Source of the DNA: Pseudomonadota bacterium
Lineage (GTDB): Bacteria > Desulfobacterota > Desulfobacteria > Desulfobacterales > RPRI01
NCBI GenBank assembly: GCA_018830925.1
Contig: JAHJRK010000042.1
Coordinates: forward strand, 1 to 12,235
Length of the DNA stretch: 12,235 nucleotides
Direction: 5' to 3'
Position numbers and translations under genes: made by a program. Under the pieces are notes generated by a model, which worked only from the letters and a program-made list of their open reading frames with translations, was not told the origin of the DNA and did not search any database. This document shows, in pieces, positions 7,138-12,235 of this stretch; positions within the stretch are counted from its first letter, which is position 1; each line of letters opens with the position of its first letter.

Positions 7138-8013
7138 AGCATTTTTGTAAATAAGAATACGCGGCTTCTGGTTCAGGGAATAACCGGGAAGGAAGGCCAG
7201 TTCCATACCCGCCAGTGCGTTGCCTATGGAACCGGTGTTGTAGCAGGTGTTACTCCCGGCAAGGGCGGTCAGAAAATGGATGAAATACCTGTTTTTAACA
7301 CGGTGAAGGAAGCGGTGGGAAAAACAGGAGCAAATTGCAGCATGATTTTCGTGCCTCCATCTTTTGCGGCAGATGCGATAATGGAGGCAGCAGATGCCGG
7401 GATTGCTCTTATCGTGGTTATTACCGAAGGAATTCCGGTTATCGACATGATGAAGGTCAAGAATTATATTGCAGGAAAAAGTAGCCGTATCATAGGGCCG
7501 AATTGCCCGGGCATAATTACACCCGGAGAGTGCAAGGTCGGAATAATGCCTGGGCATATACATAAGACCGGCGGCCCTGTCGGTGTTGTATCAAGATCGG
7601 GGACTCTCACATATGAGGTTGTTCATCAGCTTACTCAAAAAGGGATCGGGCAGACAACCTGTATCGGCATAGGCGGGGACCCGGTAAACGGAACCAATTT
7701 TATTGACTGCCTCGATGCTTTTCAAAAAGATAAGGATACGAAAGGCATAGTTATGGTAGGTGAGATAGGCGGAACTGCAGAGGAAGAGGCAGCGGAATTT
7801 ATTTCAAAGAATGTAACAAAACCGGTTGTCGGGTTCATTGCGGGACTCACGGCTCCTCCCGGGCGGAGGATGGGACATGCAGGCGCAATAATAAGCGGGA
7901 AGAGCGGAACAGCACAGGGGAAAATAACCGCAATGAAGAAAGGCGGGATTCATATATGCGATAATCTCGGTGTCCTGGGAGAACTTTGCGCTTCGGTGTT
8001 TGACCATGCATGA
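7135..8013 (+). CDS. sucD: Succinyl-CoA synthetase (succinate-CoA ligase), alpha subunit
   Basis: The 292-aa CoA-binding, phosphohistidine-carrying subunit that pairs with SucC. The N-terminal Rossmann domain has LLVQGITGKEGQFHT (11-25), the CoA-binding loop of the family. GPNCPGIITPGECKVGIMPG (121-140) and VSRSGTLTYE (152-161) are typical of the middle. The active-site His that is transiently phosphorylated is H248 in GHAGAIISGKSGTAQGK (E. coli H246). Length is normal. Translation starts at a GTG with a GAGG site. The last codons overlap the first codons of hypA by 8 bases, an arrangement that usually means translational coupling. Confidence 0.96.
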   Translation: MSIFVNKNTRLLVQGITGKEGQFHTRQCVAYGTGVVAGVTPGKGGQKMDEIPVFNTVKEAVGKTGANCSMIFVPPSFAADAIMEAADAGIALIVVITEGIPVIDMMKVKNYIAGKSSRIIGPNCPGIITPGECKVGIMPGHIHKTGGPVGVVSRSGTLTYEVVHQLTQKGIGQTTCIGIGGDPVNGTNFIDCLDAFQKDKDTKGIVMVGEIGGTAEEEAAEFISKNVTKPVVGFIAGLTAPPGRRMGHAGAIISGKSGTAQGKITAMKKGGIHICDNLGVLGELCASVFDHA

Positions 8014-8356
8014 AATGGGGATAGCCATGCAGATAGTTGAGATTGCAGCAGCCTCAATCCCGAAAGGTATGGAGAAGATCAAGGTCGAGAAAGTCAATCT
8101 CAAGGTGGGTAAACTTTCTGCAGTTGTGCCTGAGAGCCTCAGATTCTGTTTTGATATAGTTGCGAAAGAGACGCCTCTCTCGGGAGCACAACTTATGATA
8201 GAAGAGGTTCCCGTGGTTGCAACATGCAATGAATGCTCTGCCGAGTGGACTATAACCGGGCCTGTTTTTACATGTGTAAAATGTGGCAGCGGTTCAATCC
8301 GGATTATTTCGGGCAGGGAGCTGGATATCGTTTCGATAGAGATTGCAGACCCGTGA
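8006..8356 (+). CDS. hypA: Hydrogenase nickel-incorporation/zinc protein HypA
   Basis: A 116-aa metallochaperone that delivers nickel to the large subunit of [NiFe]-hydrogenases together with HypB. The start at 8006 gives MHEMGIAMQI; the N-terminal M-H-E is the invariant nickel-binding end of HypA, so the longer frame from 7970 is rejected. The zinc site is complete: CNEC (residues 74-77) and CVKC (90-93). The strand between them and the final ELDIVSIEI segment are also typical. The start codon lies within the end of sucD (overlap at 8006-8013), so the protein is probably made by coupled translation from the sucCD transcript. Its usual partner hypB follows only after a spacer of 332 bases that is largely filled by a repeat element. 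Confidence 0.95.
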   Translation: MHEMGIAMQIVEIAAASIPKGMEKIKVEKVNLKVGKLSAVVPESLRFCFDIVAKETPLSGAQLMIEEVPVVATCNECSAEWTITGPVFTCVKCGSGSIRIISGRELDIVSIEIADP

Positions 8357-8357
8357 T

Positions 8358-8561
8358 GACGGCTTCGTAAAAAGTCTTTCTGCTGTGTTGCGCTTCATCC
8401 CAGCCCTGTTGAATTCTCGCTGGGCGAGACGGCAAGGCCGATTCAACAGGGTGAATCATTGCAGCGTACCAATGAGTACGCTTCATTCCTCAAGATTCGC
8501 GCGCCTTGCATAATGAGCTTTTTACTTTGCCGTCTGAATTTTAATTTTTTACGAGTCCCTC
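8358..8561. repeat. MITE-like palindromic intergenic element between hypA and hypB
   Basis: The element starts two bases after the hypA stop. Its left end GACGGCTTCGTAAAAAG (8358-8374) is mirrored by an inner right arm at 8518-8534 (14 of 17 pairs) and an outer right arm TTTTTACGAGTCCCTC at 8546-8561 (about 13 of 16). Internal features are a perfect 7-bp inverted repeat AGCGTAC/GTACGCT (8463-8469 and 8476-8482), a direct repeat of CGCTTCAT (8390-8397 and 8479-8486 regions), and a nested cloverleaf at 8404-8451. No open frame of note crosses it. From memory, sequences with this TTCGTAAAAAG end and a GATTCGCGCGCCTTGCAT core recur in intergenic regions of Desulfobacterota genomes; that was not searched. 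It may be non-autonomous and mobile, or a structured RNA. Confidence 0.65.
8404..8451. other. Gap-free three-way junction nested in the hypA-hypB element
   Basis: Outer stem: CCCTGTTGAAT (8404-8414) with ATTCAACAGGG (8441-8451), 11 perfect pairs. Between them, with no unpaired base at the junction, are two more hairpins: TCTCGC (8415-8420) with GCGAGA (8424-8429), loop TGG; and CGGC (8430-8433) with GCCG (8437-8440), loop AAG. The two flanks resemble a continuous copy of the larger element, so this 48-base unit may be an insertion within it. Confidence 0.6.
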
Positions 8562-8688
8562 ATGTTCGATTAACCGGTTCACTTGAACCATTGAATCCTT
8601 GGCCCCTGATATAACCTGTTTTGGCCGATAGCAATATACATATAAACGGATTATGTTTTAAAATAAATATTTGTAGAGGAATAATACT
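8562..8688 (+). promoter_or_regulatory. hypB leader with ribosome binding site
   Basis: The 127 bases after the repeat element hold no open frame. A 14-base palindrome GGTTCACTTGAACC lies at 8576-8589. The sequence becomes A/T-rich from about 8632, with TATA-like hexamers at 8635-8646 but no convincing -35 box at standard spacing, so a separate hypB promoter is possible and unproven. AGAGGA at 8675-8680, 8 bases before the hypB ATG, is a clear ribosome site. Confidence 0.45.
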
Positions 8689-9357
8689 ATGGAGATTAAG
8701 ATTGTCAGAAAAGTACTTGATGTTAATAATACAATGGCTCAGCAGAACAGGAACCTGTTTGCAGGAAAGAAGGTTTTTGTTTTAAATGTCATGAGCTCTC
8801 CGGGTTCGGGAAAAACCGCCACGCTTGTAAAAACAATCAAGCGTCTTTTGCCTGAAATAAAATGCGCTGTTATAGTCGGTGATATTTGCTCAACCCTGGA
8901 TGCCGATCGCCTCTCTGTGACGGGAGTTCAGGTTGTGCAGGTTAATACGGATGAATTCGGCGGCGACTGCCATCTTGCCGCCCATGTAATAGGGAATGCC
9001 GCAGGCAGCATAGACCTTGATTCGACGGATCTTCTTATCGTTGAAAATGTCGGAAACCTTGTATGCCCGGCAGAGTTTGATATCGGTGAAGATGCCAGAG
9101 TTGTTGTTTTAAGCGTGACCGAAGGAGAAGACAAACCGGTAAAATATCCGCTGATGTTCAGGGTATGTGATGCCGCGCTGTTAAACAAGATAGACCTTCT
9201 TCCGTACCTTGAATATGACAGGAAAGCCGTTGTAAAAAATATCCTGCAGATACACCCCGGCATGAGTTTGTTTGAAATATCGGCTAAAACCGAAGAAGGA
9301 TTTGATCCGTGGATTGCCTGGCTTAAGGAGAAAGTAAAAAAGAAGCTTAAAAATTAA
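8689..9357 (+). CDS. hypB: Hydrogenase nickel-incorporation GTPase HypB
   Basis: The 222-aa SIMIBI-class GTPase that powers nickel insertion into [NiFe]-hydrogenase large subunits with HypA. Motifs: Walker A SSPGSGKT (36-43), VGDI (63-66), the dimer-interface metal residues C94-H95 (GGDCHL) and C126 (ENVGNLVCP), and the guanine motif NKID (166-169). The N-terminal CxxCGC nickel motif of E. coli HypB and the His-rich tail of other HypB proteins are both absent, which is common in short HypB forms. The stretch between NT and CHL reads NTDEFGGDCHL, three residues longer than the NTGKGCHL pattern recalled for E. coli. The gene is last on the plus strand, has its own good ribosome site, and is separated from hypA by a repeat element. 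Confidence 0.95.
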   Translation: MEIKIVRKVLDVNNTMAQQNRNLFAGKKVFVLNVMSSPGSGKTATLVKTIKRLLPEIKCAVIVGDICSTLDADRLSVTGVQVVQVNTDEFGGDCHLAAHVIGNAAGSIDLDSTDLLIVENVGNLVCPAEFDIGEDARVVVLSVTEGEDKPVKYPLMFRVCDAALLNKIDLLPYLEYDRKAVVKNILQIHPGMSLFEISAKTEEGFDPWIAWLKEKVKKKLKN

Positions 9358-9358
9358 G

Positions 9359-9450
9359 TTTCTGGTTACCGGTTTTTGGTTTGTGGTTAGAAGAAATGGA
9401 TTTTTCCACGAATTACCAACCACAAACCAGAAACTATAAACCAGTAACCA
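9359..9450. repeat. Inverted pair of heptanucleotide arrays between convergent hypB and serA
   Basis: The left array on the plus strand is TTTCTGG (9359), TTACCGG (9366), TTTTTGG (9373), TTTGTGG (9380); read on the minus strand these are CCACAAA, CCAAAAA, CCGGTAA and CCAGAAA. The right array on the plus strand is CCACAAA (9420), CCAGAAA (9427), CTATAAA (9434) and CCAGTAA (9441). The two arrays therefore face each other around a spacer of about 33 bases. The right array shares 18 of 19 bases with 1738-1756 upstream of the 12S gene. The array fills nearly all of the 98-base spacer. Confidence 0.75.
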
Positions 9451-9457
9451 TGTTTTT
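9371..9457. terminator. Probable bidirectional terminator between hypB and serA
   Basis: Bases 9371-9388 pair with 9418-9435 over 18 positions (two G-U pairs), including a perfect 12-bp core TGGTTTGTGGTT/AACCACAAACCA. A second outer match joins 9363-9372 to 9441-9450 (9 of 10). T-runs follow on both sides: TTTTT at 9453-9457 on the plus strand, and the A/T-rich end of hypB on the minus strand. The stem is A/T-rich with a loop of about 29 bases, so it is not a textbook terminator, but it is the only candidate between the two convergent genes. Confidence 0.45.
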
Positions 9458-11045
9458 ATAAGTGTATCTGTCGGACGGAGATGATATTCGGGAGTGATTT
9501 TATATCTTTGATCACATCCTTACCGGCAGGCGTATCTATATTTACCATGCAGAGTGCCTGATCATCCCGCCTTCCGAGCTGGAAACGACCTATGTTGATA
9601 TTATGGCGTCCAAGAGTCGTTCCCACATTTCCGATTACCCCCGGCCTGTCGTAATTCTCGATTACGAGTATTTCACCTTCAGGAACGGCGTCCATGCGGA
9701 TTCGCCCGAGTTTTACGATTCTCGGATACTTTTTCCCGAGTATTGTTCCCCAGATCTCTCCGGGTACATCCTCATGCTTTTCAAGTTTTAACTTGATCAG
9801 GTCAGCGTAGTCATCGCTCGTGCGGCTGACGGTCTCTTTTATGTTGATTCCCTTTTCTTTTGCAAGGGCAGGTGCGCTGACATAGTTCACAGGAGTGTCC
9901 GTAAAGGTGCCGAGAAGGCCTTTTAACACCGCATGTGTCAGGGGTCTCGTATCGAGTTTCGTCATATCCCCGCTGTATGTAACAGTAATGTCGTGAATCT
10001 TTCTTACGAGCTGCCCCATAATGGAGCCCATTTTTTCAGCAAGAGCAAGATGGGGGCGGAGCTGTTCCATGACTTCACCGGAGACTGACGGGAAGTTGAC
10101 GGTGTTTATGAGGACCCCGTCGATCAAGTACGCGGCAATCTGCCTTGCTATCATGTCAGCCACGTTGATTTGCGCTTCTCCTGTGCTTGCGCCAAGATGG
10201 GGAGTGAATATTATATTCGGATGCCTTAGTATGGGAGAAGCCGGATCAGGTGGCTCTATCGGAAAAACATCAAGAGCTGCTCCCGCAATATGACCGCTTG
10301 ATAAAGATTCATAGAGATCATCAAGATTTACTGTTTCTCCTCTGGAGCAGTTTATTATTCTGACACCCTTTTTCATCTTTGCAATCGAAGCGGCATTGAT
10401 GATGTTGACGGTATCTTTTAAGCGCGGAACATGAAGAGTTATAAAGTCTGAGCGTGAAAGGAGTTCATCAAATGTTACGAGTTCGACATCGAGTGCTCGT
10501 GCCGCCTCTTTGCTTACGAAAGGATCGGAGGCAATGATATTCATTTTAAGGCCTTTGGCCCTGTCTGCTACAACCCTCCCGATCTGCCCCAGTCCGAGGA
10601 TGCCGAGTGTTTTCCCTGTAATCTCGACTCCCGAAAAAAGTTTCTTTTCCCATTTTCCTTCGCGTATTGAGGCCGTGCTCTGAGGGATGTGCCTTGCAAG
10701 AGAAAGCATGAGAGATATTGCATGCTCTGCCGTTGTGACGGTGTTGCCTCCCGGGGCGTTCATGACTACTATGCCATGTTTTGTGGCTGCCTGGACATCT
10801 ATGTTATCAACACCGATTCCGGCTCGTCCGATCACCTTTAATTCTTTTGCATTATTTAAAACCTTTTCAGTGACCTTTGTTCCGCTTCTTATCGCAAGGC
10901 CGTGAAATTCTCCTATGATTTTTGCCAGCTCCTCAGGATCATTTGTTATTTTATCGTTATCAACGACAACTTGAATTTTCCCTGTTGCCTCAAGAAGCTC
11001 TTTTGCAACCGGAGCCATGTTGTCCCGCAGCATTACTTTGAACAT
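9456..11045 (-). CDS. serA: D-3-phosphoglycerate dehydrogenase, long form with ACT domain
   Basis: A 529-aa NAD-dependent enzyme for the first committed step of serine synthesis (3-phosphoglycerate to 3-phosphohydroxypyruvate). Order: N-terminal substrate domain, NAD-binding domain with GLGQIG (151-156) and D174, and catalytic residues R235 (NCSRGE), E264 (FPIEPPDP) and H283 (TPHLGAST). An intervening (ASB) domain follows from about residue 320, then a C-terminal ACT domain (ENYDRPGVIGNVGTTLG, about 456-529) that in this family can bind serine for feedback control. Length matches the long bacterial type. The ATG at 11045 follows GGGAGAG on the minus strand. It lies 77 bases downstream of the cysteine desulfurase gene on the same strand and is probably cotranscribed with it. 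The loop CSRGETVNLDDL is slightly different from the common CARGG form. Confidence 0.96.
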   Translation of the reverse strand: MFKVMLRDNMAPVAKELLEATGKIQVVVDNDKITNDPEELAKIIGEFHGLAIRSGTKVTEKVLNNAKELKVIGRAGIGVDNIDVQAATKHGIVVMNAPGGNTVTTAEHAISLMLSLARHIPQSTASIREGKWEKKLFSGVEITGKTLGILGLGQIGRVVADRAKGLKMNIIASDPFVSKEAARALDVELVTFDELLSRSDFITLHVPRLKDTVNIINAASIAKMKKGVRIINCSRGETVNLDDLYESLSSGHIAGAALDVFPIEPPDPASPILRHPNIIFTPHLGASTGEAQINVADMIARQIAAYLIDGVLINTVNFPSVSGEVMEQLRPHLALAEKMGSIMGQLVRKIHDITVTYSGDMTKLDTRPLTHAVLKGLLGTFTDTPVNYVSAPALAKEKGINIKETVSRTSDDYADLIKLKLEKHEDVPGEIWGTILGKKYPRIVKLGRIRMDAVPEGEILVIENYDRPGVIGNVGTTLGRHNINIGRFQLGRRDDQALCMVNIDTPAGKDVIKDIKSLPNIISVRQIHL

Positions 11046-11122
11046 ATTCTCTCCCGGTTTTTAGTGTTCTAATACTTAAAACATAAATCCTGTGCAAAAC
11101 ATCTCTTCATAGGTTCAGGGAT

Positions 11123-12235
11123 TTATCCGCATTTGTTTTCTTTCCAGAACGGGGACAGTTCCCTCAGCCTTTTTATTATCGGCGGAACCTTTTCAATTAT
11201 AAAATCAATTTCTTCTTCAGTATTGTATATACTCAAGCTGAAGCGGATGGAGCCGTGTGCCGCCGTGAATGGAACGCCCATCGCGCGAAGCACGTGCGAC
11301 GGCTCAAGAGAGCCGGATGTGCATGCCGAGCCCGATGATGCGCAGATGCCGAACTCATCCATCATGAGAAGAATTGCCTCTCCTTCGACGAATTCAAAAC
11401 CTATACTTGATGTATTCGGAAGCCGCTGGTCCTTCTCTCCGTTTATCATGGTATTCGGAACTGCTTTCGGCAGAGAGTCTTCAAGCTTGTCCCGCAGTTT
11501 TTTTATCCGGGTTTTCATTTCATTTAAATGGGAAAGAGCCATTTCGCTTGCCTTGCCGAGCCCTATGATGGATGCCACATTTTCCGTGCCGCCCCTTCTT
11601 CCGCTCTCCTGATGTCCTCCTATCAGGAAGGGTGAAAACTTCGTGCCTTTTCTTATGTATAGAGCGCCGATTCCCTTGGGAGCGTGAATCTTGTGTCCTG
11701 AAAGTGAAAGCATATCGGCTTTGACTTTTTTCATGTCGACAGGAACTTTACCCACGGCCTGCACCGCATCCGTATGAAAAACAACTCCTTTTGCATTAAC
11801 GGCCTGGGCGATCTCTTCTATCGGGAAAATTACACCGGATTCATTATTTGCCCACATGATGCTGACAACCGCCGTATCATCGTCAAGATGCCCGTATAAA
11901 TAATCGAGATCGAGCACTCCCTTGCTGTCCACCGGAACGAATGTAACCCGGTACCCTTTCTTTGCAAGGTTTTCAAAAAGATTCTTTATCGCGGGATGCT
12001 CAACCCTGCTTGCGATAATGTGTTTTTTATCGGGATTTGAAATAAGGGCGGCCCTGATTGCAGTGCTGTCGCTTTCGGTTCCGCAGCTTGTAAATAGTAT
12101 TTCCCCGGGTGTTGCGCCGATCAGTTCCGCAACTCTTTCACGCGCCTCTTTTATCTTTCTTGCAACATTTCCTCCGAAAGAGTGCATGCTTGATGGATTC
12201 CCGTAAAGTTCAGAGAAATAGGGAAGCATCTCTTC
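11123..12235 (-). CDS. Cysteine desulfurase, NifS/IscS type (5' partial)
   Basis: A PLP enzyme that takes sulfur from cysteine for Fe-S clusters and other sulfur carriers. The frame stays open to the window edge (codons for Glu-Glu precede the ATG at 12229), and that ATG is internal: MLPYFSELYGNPSS normally sits about 20 residues into this family, so the start is outside the window. Counting from that Met: H78 (SRVEHPA) and D154 (FHTDAVQ) contact PLP, K180 (LSGHKIHAPKG) forms the Schiff base, and C303 in SSGSACTSGSLEPSHVL is the persulfide cysteine on the long mobile loop of group I (NifS/IscS) enzymes. No scaffold gene (iscU/nifU) is visible, so NifS versus IscS cannot be settled. In transcription order it precedes serA, linking cysteine sulfur use with the serine precursor supply; that link is inference. 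Confidence 0.95.
   Translation of the reverse strand, partial: EEMLPYFSELYGNPSSMHSFGGNVARKIKEARERVAELIGATPGEILFTSCGTESDSTAIRAALISNPDKKHIIASRVEHPAIKNLFENLAKKGYRVTFVPVDSKGVLDLDYLYGHLDDDTAVVSIMWANNESGVIFPIEEIAQAVNAKGVVFHTDAVQAVGKVPVDMKKVKADMLSLSGHKIHAPKGIGALYIRKGTKFSPFLIGGHQESGRRGGTENVASIIGLGKASEMALSHLNEMKTRIKKLRDKLEDSLPKAVPNTMINGEKDQRLPNTSSIGFEFVEGEAILLMMDEFGICASSGSACTSGSLEPSHVLRAMGVPFTAAHGSIRFSLSIYNTEEEIDFIIEKVPPIIKRLRELSPFWKENKCG

Noticed and set aside
7970..8005. Longer hypA frame starting at ATG 7970
   Set aside because: The N-terminal Met-His-Glu of HypA binds nickel through the free amino end, so MHEMG at 8006 must be the start.
8576..8589. GGTTCACTTGAACC palindrome as a regulator operator
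   Set aside because: A single 14-base inverted repeat without a matching second site, known regulator or clear promoter; kept only as a note in the hypB leader.
11133..11612. A 159-aa plus-strand frame
   Set aside because: It is fully antisense to the cysteine desulfurase C-terminus, which carries the active-site Cys, and has no support of its own.

Overview
The window is about 12.2 kb of a mid-G+C bacterial chromosome. It carries a plus-strand operon for the methylmalonyl-CoA (propionate/succinate) pathway, facing a minus-strand pair for serine biosynthesis and cysteine desulfuration. Gene content suggests a strictly anaerobic, deltaproteobacteria-like organism (Desulfobacterota or a syntrophic propionate oxidiser): a transcarboxylase-type 12S + 5S/1.3S pair, a B12-dependent mutase with its MeaB chaperone, succinyl-CoA synthetase, and [NiFe]-hydrogenase maturation genes in the same strand block. 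This taxonomic placement is inference; there is no rRNA or other marker here.

Layout: 1-623, C-terminal part of methylmalonyl-CoA mutase with its B12 domain (5' end outside the window). 641-1693, MeaB GTPase. 1782-3335, carboxyltransferase 12S-like subunit. 3403-3636, a 77-aa conserved-looking small protein. 3673-5727, a 5S-type carboxyltransferase fused through a Pro/Ala linker to a biotin carrier domain. 5823-6986 and 7135-8013, sucC and sucD. 8006-8356, hypA, overlapping the end of sucD by 8 bases. 8358-8561, a MITE-like palindromic element. 8689-9357, hypB. Then, convergently on the minus strand, serA (9456-11045), preceded in its transcription direction by a NifS/IscS-type cysteine desulfurase (11123 to beyond the window end).

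How the genes fit together: the biotinylated 5S/1.3S protein and the 12S protein can exchange a carboxyl group between oxaloacetate/pyruvate and propionyl-CoA/methylmalonyl-CoA. The mutase interconverts (R)-methylmalonyl-CoA and succinyl-CoA, and SucCD makes ATP or GTP from succinyl-CoA. No sodium-pump membrane subunit and no biotin carboxylase are present, which favours transcarboxylase over decarboxylase or carboxylase. HypA/HypB supply nickel to hydrogenases that would dispose of, or take up, the reducing equivalents.

The most unusual DNA is between the genes. Five spacers carry degenerate arrays with a 7-base period (units such as GTGAATA, CCAGAAA, CGAAATA and TAGGCGT). One array appears to encode the N-terminus of MeaB. 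One forms a long palindrome between the convergent hypB and serA. A separate element of about 204 bp splits hypA from hypB and contains a gap-free predicted three-way junction.
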